From: Prevotella sp. E13-17
GTDB lineage: Bacteria; Bacteroidota; Bacteroidia; Bacteroidales; Bacteroidaceae
Reading direction: 5' to 3'
DNA: 64,000 bases
Assembly (NCBI RefSeq): GCF_022024035.1
Contig: NZ_CP091787.1
Coordinates: 2,666,001 to 2,730,000, forward strand
Below the pieces are notes generated by a model. It saw only the letters and a list, made by a program, of their open reading frames with translations. It made no database searches and had not been told where the DNA came from. Below are positions 55,539 through 63,299 of the stretch, one piece after another (positions within the stretch are counted from its first letter, which is position 1; each line of letters opens with the position of its first letter). Position numbers and translations under genes: made by a program.

Positions 55539-55575
55539 AATTTTGGCCATTATTTTTAAAAATCTGGCCAAAATT
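55539..55575. other. 11-bp inverted repeat upstream of ribD
   Basis: AATTTTGGCCA (55539-55549) and TGGCCAAAATT (55565-55575), perfect, 15-bp gap. It lies 33-70 bp upstream of the ribD -7 box, a position for a regulator site. No FMN riboswitch was seen before ribD. Confidence 0.5.
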
Positions 55576-55595
55576 CAAAACAATCCATACAACAG

Positions 55596-55616
55596 AGAAG
55601 GCCGTCTTAGCCTTCT
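55596..55616. terminator. short hairpin before the lipoprotein island
   Basis: AGAAGGC / GCCTTCT with a 7-base loop, followed by TGTGCATTTTTATT. It insulates the island promoter from the ribD region. Confidence 0.5.
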
Positions 55617-55638
55617 GTGCATTTTTATTAACAATCTT

Positions 55639-55853
55639 TTGCTCGTTTCAAAAACATTGTTTATCTTTGCAAAGTCCTTCCCATTGAAACGGACTCCCAA
55701 TAAGGGCTGAAACCGGAAATGGGGGTGGGGCATTTTTATAAAAAGGTGTCGTCCTCTTAGACGGGCACGGCAACCCGCACTTTTTTGTATCAGTGCCTAA
55801 AACAAACAACTAACCTAATTAACAATTGCCATAGGGTTGCAGGCTGCAATATT
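55639..55853 (+). promoter_or_regulatory. duplicated promoter and leader, copy 1
   Basis: Begins with TTTG (55638) and TATCTTTG (55662-55669). The leader of about 190 nt includes a 67-nt block (about 55731-55797) identical to copy 2, with CGTC/GACG and CGGG/CCCG stems followed by TTTTTT (near 55780), which looks like an attenuator. A later conserved stem is ATTGC...GCAAT. It precedes a small lipoprotein gene. Confidence 0.7.
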
Positions 55854-55869
55854 CTAAAACTATTCTATT

Positions 55870-56253
55870 ATGAAAAAAAGTGTTTTTAACCTGATGACCT
55901 TTCTTATGGCATTAACCCTGTGTTTCTCGTTTTCATCTTGTAAAGACGACAGCAACGATGCTGATGACGACCTAATCTACGGCACGTGGCAAAGCATGCG
56001 AGTGAGAGGTAATAACGACACCAGCGAAACACTGCGGCTGCCGGAAAAGGGTGAAGGCTCATGGAGCACTTTCGATGAAACAAGGTCATTCAAATTCTCC
56101 TTCAGCAACAACAAACTTAATATGACCTTCAAGGAGGGCGACATAACCTACACCGTGACCTACAAAGTAGAACTTCTGACCAACATCTCACTGAACATCA
56201 TTGAATACGGCTATTCTGACGAAGACCACCGCTACAGGTTCTCAAGGAAATAA
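55870..56253 (+). CDS. small lipoprotein, lipocalin-like
   Basis: A 127-residue lipoprotein with lipobox FSSC (Cys24) followed by KDDSNDADDD, a strong acidic surface-export signal. Then a single small beta domain starting IYGTWQSMRV, the 'GTW' start used by lipocalin-like Bacteroidales lipoproteins. Function unknown. First gene of an island transcript with the duplicated leader 1. Confidence 0.7.
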   Translation: MKKSVFNLMTFLMALTLCFSFSSCKDDSNDADDDLIYGTWQSMRVRGNNDTSETLRLPEKGEGSWSTFDETRSFKFSFSNNKLNMTFKEGDITYTVTYKVELLTNISLNIIEYGYSDEDHRYRFSRK

Positions 56254-56287
56254 GAAGCCCTTGCCACTAACTTAAAACAACAGAATT

Positions 56288-57688
56288 ATGAGACACTATA
56301 TCGCAAGAATAATATTCGTCCTTCTGACTATCCCCATATCGATTCCCATGCAAGCACAAGATGCCATGGAAAAAGCGAAGGCATTATACAACAGAGCGGA
56401 AAAAACTTCTTTAGCAAGTGACTACGACAAGGCTATCATAGCCCTACAAAAAGCCATGGACGAAGGATTTGGACAGGCAGCCTATATTCTTGGCAAACTT
56501 TATATGTTTGGTTATCAAACAACTGGCAATTTTGTCAAGGCAGATGATTTGAAAGCGATACAAATGTTTGAAAAAGCATTAGAACTGGGATTTGATTCGG
56601 GCCATTTAGAACTAGGACGTTACTATATGTATGGTTGGGGTACAGACGTTAATCCAGAAAAAGCAGTCTATCATTTTAAAGCAGATAACAGTACAGAAGG
56701 AGCCTATTATTTAGCCTACTGCTATTGGGCAGGATTTGGTGTAGAGAAAAATGTAATGAAAGCTTTTGAGGAAGTAAGAGTGAACTACGACGAAATGGGA
56801 AAATTCTACGATCCAAATGTAAAATTAATGGTTGCATCATTTTTAGAAAATTCATCTTATCATGATGAGTTCTATAACAGGCACTACGCTGGCGATGCAC
56901 AAGCAGAAAGAGGATATACTATTTCACGCATACACAATTATTTAGCAGCCTGCTGTATATGGTCAAGGATTAACAGTCCATTTTTCGTTCTTAAAGCTCT
57001 CAGGTACATGTATGTCAATGAGTGGCTATCCGTAGGAGCAGATAAAAGTAATTCTAGCGTTAACTATCAAGAGATCGCAAAAAAAGCATTAAAAATGAAA
57101 GGCTTCACAGAAAAAGAATCTGGAGAAATTCTATATATCTTGGCATACCTTAGAGAAAAAGAAGTAGATGGGCAAAACAATTATTACAATAGAGAAAGCC
57201 TTGTTAATGCCGAATATCTAACAAAATCAGCAGAATTTGGCTATGCGCCTGCAATGGAAAAATTGGCGAAATGGTATGAAACTGGCTATACTGTCTCTAA
57301 AAATCTAGTTAAGGCCAACCAATGGAAAGAAAAAGCTGAAGCACTCAGTAATGAGATGGAAGCTGAAGTTGAAAAATTTGACAGTTGCACGTTCTTACGC
57401 ATATATCGCGAAGTGGACGAAAAGGCAACCTGTCCGACTTTGCAAGAATATATTGATAGTTTTGAAAAACCAATAGATAAGGACGGAAATCCAATAAAAG
57501 GTAATGTTGTTATACGCTTTGCCGTTGATAAAAAGGGGAAAGCTAAAGATCTTAGGATTATCAGTTCTGACAACCCAGTATTAACAAGGTTTGCAACAAC
57601 CGAAATCGAAAACCTGCCTAAATTTAATCCTGCGAAACGAAAAGACAAAGAGGTAGCCTCATTGCTTCAATGGAATTTAGAGTATTAG
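56288..57688 (+). CDS. Sel1/TPR repeat protein with C-terminal TonB domain
   Basis: A 466-residue secreted protein with signal peptide (to MQAQD). Sel1-like helical repeats span about 25-180 and 290-345 (AAYILGKLYMFGYQTTGNF; GHLELGRYYMYGWGTDVNPEKA; AMEKLAKWYETGYTVSKN). The C-terminal 75 residues have a TonB C-terminal fold (KGNVVIRFAVDKKGKAKDLRI...PKFNPAKRKDKEV). Unlike true TonB it has no N-terminal membrane anchor. AT-rich codon use differs from the starch and housekeeping genes, hinting at transfer. Role probably periplasmic protein interaction; not more can be said. Confidence 0.72.
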   Translation: MRHYIARIIFVLLTIPISIPMQAQDAMEKAKALYNRAEKTSLASDYDKAIIALQKAMDEGFGQAAYILGKLYMFGYQTTGNFVKADDLKAIQMFEKALELGFDSGHLELGRYYMYGWGTDVNPEKAVYHFKADNSTEGAYYLAYCYWAGFGVEKNVMKAFEEVRVNYDEMGKFYDPNVKLMVASFLENSSYHDEFYNRHYAGDAQAERGYTISRIHNYLAACCIWSRINSPFFVLKALRYMYVNEWLSVGADKSNSSVNYQEIAKKALKMKGFTEKESGEILYILAYLREKEVDGQNNYYNRESLVNAEYLTKSAEFGYAPAMEKLAKWYETGYTVSKNLVKANQWKEKAEALSNEMEAEVEKFDSCTFLRIYREVDEKATCPTLQEYIDSFEKPIDKDGNPIKGNVVIRFAVDKKGKAKDLRIISSDNPVLTRFATTEIENLPKFNPAKRKDKEVASLLQWNLEY

Positions 57689-57752
57689 CTAATAGAGACC
57701 GACAAAACAGGCATTATCGTTAAATATTCTTGATAATTATTAACTAAAAAAT

Positions 57753-58367
57753 ATGAAAAAGAACCTATTTTTAATTGCCATTACTTCGATAGGGTTAATG
57801 GCATGTGGTGGTAAGCAACAGCCAGCAGAGAATCTAGATGCTGCAGCAGACACAACAGTTGTAGAAGAAGCTATTATAGAAGAGACTGTGAGCCCTGACT
57901 ACGTGATGCTGAATCTAAAGGGCAAGGTGAAGAGTTATGAGCTTTCGAGCACCAACAATGGCCATTATTGGGACTTCGTAGGCGAAAAAGTAGAATTCGA
58001 CGAAAATGGTTTAATTATTAAAGTTAATGACCAAAAAGCCAAACTCGAAAGAAACGACAAAGGTCAAATAACAAAGTACACATGGAAAGAACAAATGGAA
58101 GAAGACTATTGGGAAGACGCAAACTACATGTACAGTTACGACGAAAAAGGCCAAGTAACGGAAATTGAGTATCATGGCTGCTATGCCGACTATAATTCCA
58201 CCTTCGAAAGAAATGAGAATGGGGATGTTATCAAAAGAATCAATAAATCACTGACACAAAGAAACGAAACGAACAAATACCAATATACAGAATTCGACGA
58301 GCATGGCAACTGGACAAAATGCAAGTCAGATGGTACTATTACCCGCAAAATCACCTACTGGGAGTAA
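57753..58367 (+). CDS. lipoprotein with RHS/YD-like repeats
   Basis: A 204-residue lipoprotein with lipobox LMAC (Cys18). After an acidic Ala-rich linker come four to five short repeats of the form (Y/F)(D/E)E.G.(V/I)... (VEFDENGLIIKVN, LERNDKGQITKY, YSYDEKGQVTEIEY, FERNENGDVIKRI, TEFDEHGNWTKC), as in YD/RHS-type beta strands. It ends GTITRKITYWE. A remnant with the same ending lies at 61388-61459. A strong terminator follows. Function unknown. Confidence 0.68.
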   Translation: MKKNLFLIAITSIGLMACGGKQQPAENLDAAADTTVVEEAIIEETVSPDYVMLNLKGKVKSYELSSTNNGHYWDFVGEKVEFDENGLIIKVNDQKAKLERNDKGQITKYTWKEQMEEDYWEDANYMYSYDEKGQVTEIEYHGCYADYNSTFERNENGDVIKRINKSLTQRNETNKYQYTEFDEHGNWTKCKSDGTITRKITYWE

Positions 58368-58382
58368 ATATGCCCCTTTATT

Positions 58383-58420
58383 CGCACGGAAGCCTGAGAA
58401 CAGACTTCCGTGCGTTTTTT
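58383..58420 (+). terminator. terminator after the YD-repeat lipoprotein
   Basis: Perfect 10-bp stem CGCACGGAAG (58383-58392) / CTTCCGTGCG (58405-58414) with a run of six T. Confidence 0.9.
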
Positions 58421-58432
58421 ATGACATTTTCT

Positions 58433-58639
58433 TGCTCGTTTCAAGAATAATGTTTATCTTTGCAAAGTCTTTCTCATTGAAACGCATGGCTATCAGAAAG
58501 CGAAAATGGGGAGAGCATTTTTATAAAAAGGTGTCGTCCTCTTAGACGGGCACGGCAACCCGCACTTTTTTGTATCAGTGCCTAGAACAAAAAAACTAAC
58601 CTAATTAACAACTGCCATAGGGTTGCAGGCAGCAATATT
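58433..58639 (+). promoter_or_regulatory. duplicated promoter and leader, copy 2
   Basis: Near-identical to 55639-55853. TTG (58432), 20-bp gap, TATCTTTG (58455-58462), then the same 67-nt attenuator-like block (about 58515-58583) with TTTTTT, and the TGCCATAGGGTTGCAGGC segment. Differences cluster between the promoter and the block. It precedes another lipoprotein gene. Confidence 0.7.
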
Positions 58640-58644
58640 ACGTT

Positions 58645-59709
58645 ATGAAAAATATCAAACTTATTTGGCAGATTATGGCCGTAGTTACTTTGTGTACCTG
58701 TTTCACAGGATGTGGCGATGACGATGAAGACAAGGAAGGCATTGCTTTTTTCACAGATATTTATGGCGCATGGTATCTCGAAGAATATGAAACATGGAAT
58801 GGAATTCAGCACTACTGCTACGAAGTATGGGTATTCAGAGAAGATGGCACATATACTCACTATGATTGTGTTGAAGAAGACGACCATAGTTATCATACTT
58901 TTACAACTGAAAATTCTTTTTCTTACGATAGTTCAAAAAAAATTTTGTCAATCACAGACAGGAAAGATGGCAAGCTCGATTTTGAAGTCAAGTATCATAA
59001 TGATAAAATAGAACTTATAGCTATTGGGGATTTGAATGACTGGGAATTTCCTCTCATGACACACTACAATGGTCAATTACCTCCTCCAGAAGGCAAATTA
59101 TTTGAAAACAACAACCAGAATAACAACGATGACCAGAACGATGACGAGCAGGAAACACTTACCACCATTGACGGCTTTAAATTCGTTGACTTGGGTCTCA
59201 GCGTAAAATGGGCTGCAAGCAACCTGAATGGATATTACCAATATGGCAACCCATCAGCCAACGACTTCAAGACGGAATATGGCCTGCCTACAACTGAAAT
59301 TGGTGGTACGAGCGACGACCCTGCATATGCCAACATGAGCAACAAGTGGAGACTGCCAACCCGTACAGAGATGCAAGAGCTTGTAAACAATTGCACATGG
59401 GAATATACCTATGACAACGGTTCGGGATTTCGCGTAACAGGCCCGAACGGAAATAGTATCTTCCTCACCTGCGAGGGAGCCTATCCTTTGGGCAATGAGA
59501 GCAGCCTACTCTACTACGGCTATCAGTGTTGGCTGATGACCAGCACACTTGATAATAGCGGAAACAAGCGTCCCTACATCCTGAAAGCCAGCTATATCAA
59601 CAGCTACACATCACCAACAGTCACCATCACCACCAATGAGGCCTATCGCATCAGCGGTATGTCTGTACGTGGTGTGAGCATAGCCGACCCTGACGTAAGA
59701 AACAAATAA
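58645..59709 (+). CDS. lipoprotein with C-terminal DUF1566/FISUMP-like domain
   Basis: A 354-residue lipoprotein with lipobox FTGC (Cys23) and acidic export signal GDDDEDKE. A lipocalin-like N-terminal domain (IYGAWYLEEYE, about 38-145) is followed by an Asn/Asp-rich linker, then the domain GFKFVDLGLSVKWAASNLNG...NKWRLPTRTEMQEL (about 175-340), seen in Fibrobacter/Bacteroidetes surface proteins. Likely surface protein of unknown ligand. Placed in the second leader cassette. Confidence 0.7.
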   Translation: MKNIKLIWQIMAVVTLCTCFTGCGDDDEDKEGIAFFTDIYGAWYLEEYETWNGIQHYCYEVWVFREDGTYTHYDCVEEDDHSYHTFTTENSFSYDSSKKILSITDRKDGKLDFEVKYHNDKIELIAIGDLNDWEFPLMTHYNGQLPPPEGKLFENNNQNNNDDQNDDEQETLTTIDGFKFVDLGLSVKWAASNLNGYYQYGNPSANDFKTEYGLPTTEIGGTSDDPAYANMSNKWRLPTRTEMQELVNNCTWEYTYDNGSGFRVTGPNGNSIFLTCEGAYPLGNESSLLYYGYQCWLMTSTLDNSGNKRPYILKASYINSYTSPTVTITTNEAYRISGMSVRGVSIADPDVRNK

Positions 59710-59720
59710 ATTGACAGAAC

Positions 59721-61376
59721 ATGAAAAAAGTATCATCATTTTTCGCTACACTCCTGGCCATCGCAGGGATAGGGGCACTCCTATCCTCCTGCGGCAAGCA
59801 AAAGGATGTAGAAGGGGAACACCGCACCCATGTAGCTGTACAACTAGAAGATTATGGTCCATGGAGCATTGTTGATATAAACGGACAGATTGTAGCACGC
59901 GATGCATATCCTAGAGAGGCTATGATCTCTGACGTGTATGATGGCGTTTATTGGGTAAAATATGATGAAGGAGTATTCGTGCTCTATAATGTCAACGAAC
60001 CCGACAAGCCGCTGTGCGATACCTGTATTGCTGCTACAGAATTTGCTACAGGCAGAGCAATTGTAAGCATGAAGGGGAAGCCGCTACAGGTCATTGACAC
60101 AAAAGGCCAGGTGGTGGCAACGCTTCCGGAAAGCTACGTTAAAGTATCGGCATTTAATAACGAAGGAGTTGCTCGATATCTGACGGATTTCGCAGATATT
60201 AATGGAACATTGGATCGCGACGGTAAAGAAATATACGAAGAGACATTGTTCAATATTTTGCCTAATAGCCTTGGTGATGGTGCCATGATTCTCAGTAATG
60301 GAAATATTGTCGATTATGACGGTGACGAACTTGGCTATATCGATACGGACGATTACAAAATTGAGTATGAAAGCGAGGCGCGTTTCAGCGATGGACTACT
60401 AGGACTTATCAAACGTGAAGACATTGGGGTTAATGTAGCATACATCAACAAAAAAGGAAATGAGCAGTTTACTGTTGAAGGATTTAGCCCCACAGTTTTT
60501 CACGATGGCTATGCAGTATATAATACCGTTAACGGGGCTAAAGTCATAGACAAGCAAGGAAATGTCTTGATTGAAACACACGATGTGCACGATCAGATTA
60601 TTTATCTATCCCAAGGAAAGTTCTTAAAATACGAAGATGAAAATTGCTCTATTATCGACAACAAAGGGAATGAGCTATGTAAATTGGATGATGTTAGAGA
60701 CGTATACAATGCTACATTGCTGAGTGGGGATCGTTTCCTTCTATACGGAGGAGGCTATCGGATATACGATATGCAGGGTAAACGTATTGGAGATACTCCA
60801 TTCGCTAAAATCAGCGAGTCACCATGTTACAAGACTATTGACTATATCAACCCTGACGATCTAGCAAGTTATGTTTCTGCGGAACTCAGTTCTATTTCCA
60901 TTGCTGTGGACGTGGATTCTTTGATGAAAAAGGCAGATATGAACATGAAAACCGCAACAAACAGAAACGGTATCAGTATTAAGTCCAAAAAATTCGGCAT
61001 GCCGCTATCCATAGGTTATAGCTACAACGGGAAAATAGCACAAAGCCTCACTCACAAAGAACGACGCGGAGGATATATTTATACCGTTACAGACGGATAC
61101 AGTTTGACTGGCGCTCTACTCAAATCTTTCACATTGTCATTTGAGTTAGGCGACGTAGATCATCCCTGCACCGTAGATGGATATGGGCTTGTAAATGCCA
61201 TTAAGAAGAAATTGAAGGACACTGGATATGAAGAATTGGACAACGGAATATTCTATACAGAAGGAGCTGACCCCATAAACAGTTACGGCAAATTACTAAA
61301 AGGAGTTACTGTAGATGTATCATGTCCAAATCGTGTTACCTATCTAACGATAAAGTGTAGAATAGCATTCGAATAA
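59721..61376 (+). CDS. lipoprotein with WG-type repeats
   Basis: A 551-residue lipoprotein (lipobox LSSC, Cys24). From about 40 to 370 it is made of repeats around 'DG.....(Y/I)I(D/N)..G', like KWG/WG repeat proteins (WSIVDINGQIVA; LQVIDTKGQVVA; VAYINKKGNEQFTVEGF; AKVIDKQGNVLIETHD; CSIIDNKGNELCK). The C-terminal 180 residues form a different beta-rich domain, not recognised. It follows the previous gene by 11 bp, so both share the leader-2 promoter. Confidence 0.72.
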   Translation: MKKVSSFFATLLAIAGIGALLSSCGKQKDVEGEHRTHVAVQLEDYGPWSIVDINGQIVARDAYPREAMISDVYDGVYWVKYDEGVFVLYNVNEPDKPLCDTCIAATEFATGRAIVSMKGKPLQVIDTKGQVVATLPESYVKVSAFNNEGVARYLTDFADINGTLDRDGKEIYEETLFNILPNSLGDGAMILSNGNIVDYDGDELGYIDTDDYKIEYESEARFSDGLLGLIKREDIGVNVAYINKKGNEQFTVEGFSPTVFHDGYAVYNTVNGAKVIDKQGNVLIETHDVHDQIIYLSQGKFLKYEDENCSIIDNKGNELCKLDDVRDVYNATLLSGDRFLLYGGGYRIYDMQGKRIGDTPFAKISESPCYKTIDYINPDDLASYVSAELSSISIAVDVDSLMKKADMNMKTATNRNGISIKSKKFGMPLSIGYSYNGKIAQSLTHKERRGGYIYTVTDGYSLTGALLKSFTLSFELGDVDHPCTVDGYGLVNAIKKKLKDTGYEELDNGIFYTEGADPINSYGKLLKGVTVDVSCPNRVTYLTIKCRIAFE

Positions 61377-61387
61377 AAATTTGATGA

Positions 61388-61459
61388 ACAAAAGGGAACT
61401 GGACCGAACTGTCTGAAGACGGGGAAGTCTCAACCCGCGAACTGACCTACTGGGAATAG
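61388..61459 (+). pseudogene. C-terminal remnant of a second YD-repeat lipoprotein
   Basis: Reads TKGNWTELSEDGEVSTREL followed by TYWE and a stop. It matches the end of the 57753 protein (GNWTKCKSDGTITRKITYWE) in length and at about half of its positions. Only 23 codons remain, directly after the WG-repeat gene, and the same terminator type follows. It is a truncated paralogue left by duplication and deletion. Confidence 0.75.
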
Positions 61460-61481
61460 ATCCTCATCCATATAACAACTC

Positions 61482-61515
61482 TCGCACGGAAGCCTGCCCT
61501 CAGCCTTCCGTGCGA
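61482..61515 (+). terminator. terminator paralogous to 58383-58420
   Basis: TCGCACGGAAG (61482-61492) / CTTCCGTGCGA (61505-61515), same stem as the terminator at 58383, with a diverged loop and a weaker T run. Confidence 0.8.
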
Positions 61516-61530
61516 TTTCGTTGCTAATCC

Positions 61531-61561
61531 TTGTCTGTTCCAAGAAAAAGCCTTAACTTTG
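61531..61561 (+). promoter_or_regulatory. promoter of the four-helix gene
   Basis: TTG (61531-61533), 20-bp gap, TAACTTTG (61554-61561). The palindrome at 61583-61624 lies in the leader. Confidence 0.65.
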
Positions 61562-61582
61562 CAGAAGAAATTAAAAATCAAC

Positions 61583-61624
61583 GTGTCGATATCTCGAGAT
61601 AACGATATATCGAGATAACGACAC
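61583..61624. repeat. 42-bp imperfect palindrome in the leader of the four-helix gene
   Basis: Ends GTGTCG...CGACAC, with inner TATCTCGAGATA (61590-61601, a perfect palindrome) and ATATATCGAGATAACG. Related to the palindrome before prmC. Confidence 0.7.
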
Positions 61625-61640
61625 ATCAAAAAAAAGAAGA

Positions 61641-62381
61641 ATGGAAATAACTAGATTCGGATTCTACTGGCTTGACACATGGGTGCTTGCTAACGTGATT
61701 CAATTGGCGACCCAGGATTTTTGCATGGCCTATCTGAATCAGCATAACGACCCCTGCGGACGACAATACGACCAGATGACGATGGCGGCACGCTCGGCCC
61801 CTGCAAACATTGCCGAAGGCAGTTCGCGCCACGCCACCTCGAAAGAGACAGAGATGAAGCTCACGGATGTGGCTCGTGCCACGCTGGCCGAACTGGCTAA
61901 CGACTATCTGAACTGGTTACTTCGTCAAGAGAGCATCCCCTGGTCTATGCAGTCGGCAGACTATCAGGCTGTCAGCAGCATCCACCTAGACCGTCCTGAA
62001 TATAAAGATGACATCCTGCACAAAAGCAGCATTCATATTCTGACTCAGAAGCATAAGTTCGACAAATGGCTGAAGAGTGGCGATTCGCTAACGGCTGCCA
62101 ACTGCCTGCTTGTGCTATGCAACCGTCTGATTCAGATGATTAGTCGTCAGATAGAACGTCAGTTAGAGACATTCAAAGTTGAGGGTGGCTTTACCGAAGG
62201 CCTCACAGCAGAGCGACTTGCCTTTAGGGCGCAGCAAAGTGTTCAGGCAGGCGCGCCGACCTGTCCTCTTTGCGGAAAGCCAATGATCAAGCGCGTGGCC
62301 AAGAAAGGCACCAACTCCGGCAAGGAATTCTGGAGCTGCAGCGCCTATCCGACGTGCAACGGAACAAGAAGAATTAGTTAA
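61641..62381 (+). CDS. four-helix-bundle protein with C-terminal topoisomerase-type zinc finger
   Basis: A 246-residue cytoplasmic protein. Residues about 15-180 are a four-helix bundle of the ribosomal intervening-sequence protein type (MAARSAPANIAEGSSR, where 'NIAEG' is the usual motif). Residues 205-246 form a C4 zinc finger like those at the end of topoisomerase I (C208, C211, C233, C239: CPLCGKPMIKR...FWSCSAYPTC). NCBI uses the name 'four helix bundle suffix domain' for such fusions as I recall. Nucleic-acid binding is likely, function unknown. A palindrome lies in its leader and a related one just after its stop. Confidence 0.8.
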   Translation: MEITRFGFYWLDTWVLANVIQLATQDFCMAYLNQHNDPCGRQYDQMTMAARSAPANIAEGSSRHATSKETEMKLTDVARATLAELANDYLNWLLRQESIPWSMQSADYQAVSSIHLDRPEYKDDILHKSSIHILTQKHKFDKWLKSGDSLTAANCLLVLCNRLIQMISRQIERQLETFKVEGGFTEGLTAERLAFRAQQSVQAGAPTCPLCGKPMIKRVAKKGTNSGKEFWSCSAYPTCNGTRRIS

Positions 62382-62408
62382 AGGCCAAAATCTCGAAATA
62401 TCGGAATA

Positions 62409-62444
62409 TCGTTGTCTCGATATATCGATATATCGAGACAACGA
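62409..62444. repeat. 36-bp perfect palindrome before prmC
   Basis: The two 18-base arms, starting TCGTTGTCTCG and ending CGAGACAACGA, are exact inverse complements and meet at the centre TCGA. It lies 22 bp before the prmC start. Confidence 0.85.
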
Positions 62445-62465
62445 AATAACGACACAACAAAAAAA

Positions 62466-63299
62466 ATGACCTACGAAGAATTCTGGAAACCACTGACGGC
62501 CGTTTACGAGGCTGGCGAGGCAAAGGCCATCGCCCGCATGGTGATGGAGGTGCGCTTCGGACTCTCCATGACAGACATCATCTGCGGTAAGACTGGCGAT
62601 GAGGACGAGATGCTGACCTTACGACAGCGCCTGCTGACGGGCGAGCCCGTACAGTACGTGCTGGGGCAGGCAGACTTCGGCGGCAGAACTTTCCACGTGG
62701 AGCCGGGCGTGCTGATACCACGACCGGAGACCTACGAGCTGTGCCAGTGGAGCCTCCCCCCGACCCCCTCCAAATGGAAGGGGCACATTCTTGACATCGG
62801 CACAGGCAGCGGCTGTATAGCCTGCACACTGGCAGCAGAGATTCCTAATGCAGAGGTGACAGCATGGGACATCTCGGATGAAGCCCTACGCATAGCCGCA
62901 GAGAACGCCAAACGTACCAATGTTCACGTGTCGTTCGAGAAGGTGGATATACTAAATCCCCCCCTCCTTTACAGGGAGGGGCTGGGGGTGGGTCTTGATA
63001 TCATCGTCAGCAACCCCCCTTATATATGTAATAAGGAACGCGCGGAGATGGAGCGCAACGTGCTGGAGCATGAGCCAGAATTGGCACTCTTCGTGCCCGA
63101 CGACAATCCTTTGTTGTTCTATCGCGCCATTGCACGCTTTGCCCAACAGGCACTTCTGCCCGACGGATGCCTATACTTTGAAATCAACCCAATATATGTC
63201 AACGACATGAAACAGATGCTCTGCGACGAAGGATTTAAGCATACTGAGGTCAGAAACGACCAATATAACAAACAGAGATTCACAAAATCATGGCGATAA
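62466..63299 (+). CDS. prmC: peptide chain release factor glutamine methyltransferase
   Basis: A 277-residue enzyme that methylates the Gln of the GGQ motif in release factors. It has the AdoMet motif LDIGTGSGC (109-117) and catalytic NPPY (183-186), plus the N-terminal helical domain. ATG 62466 (MTYEEFW) was chosen; a longer TTG frame would run through the palindrome at 62409. Two stretches, SLPPTPSKWKG (96-106) and NPPLLYREGLGVG (164-176), are coded by GC-rich palindromic repeats inserted in frame, both in surface loops beside the AdoMet fold. It overlaps recX by 10 bp. Confidence 0.93.
   Translation: MTYEEFWKPLTAVYEAGEAKAIARMVMEVRFGLSMTDIICGKTGDEDEMLTLRQRLLTGEPVQYVLGQADFGGRTFHVEPGVLIPRPETYELCQWSLPPTPSKWKGHILDIGTGSGCIACTLAAEIPNAEVTAWDISDEALRIAAENAKRTNVHVSFEKVDILNPPLLYREGLGVGLDIIVSNPPYICNKERAEMERNVLEHEPELALFVPDDNPLLFYRAIARFAQQALLPDGCLYFEINPIYVNDMKQMLCDEGFKHTEVRNDQYNKQRFTKSWR
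62752..62785. repeat. GC-rich palindromic repeat in prmC, copy 1
   Basis: CCTCCCCCCGACCCCCTCC, AAAT, GGAAGGGG. In frame, coding SLPPTPSKWKG between the RPET motif and the AdoMet motif. Confidence 0.65.
62955..62993. repeat. GC-rich palindromic repeat in prmC, copy 2 (opposite orientation)
   Basis: CCCCCCCTCC-TTTACA-GGGAGGGG then CTGGGGGTGGG. In frame, coding NPPLLYREGLGVG just before the NPPY motif. Confidence 0.65.

Noticed and set aside
56288..57688. True TonB protein
   Set aside because: It has a cleavable signal peptide instead of an N-terminal membrane anchor and Pro-rich linker; only the C-terminal domain is TonB-like.
62412..62465. N-terminal extension of PrmC from a TTG codon
   Set aside because: It lies in the palindrome; PrmC proteins begin at the MTYEEFW-like start.
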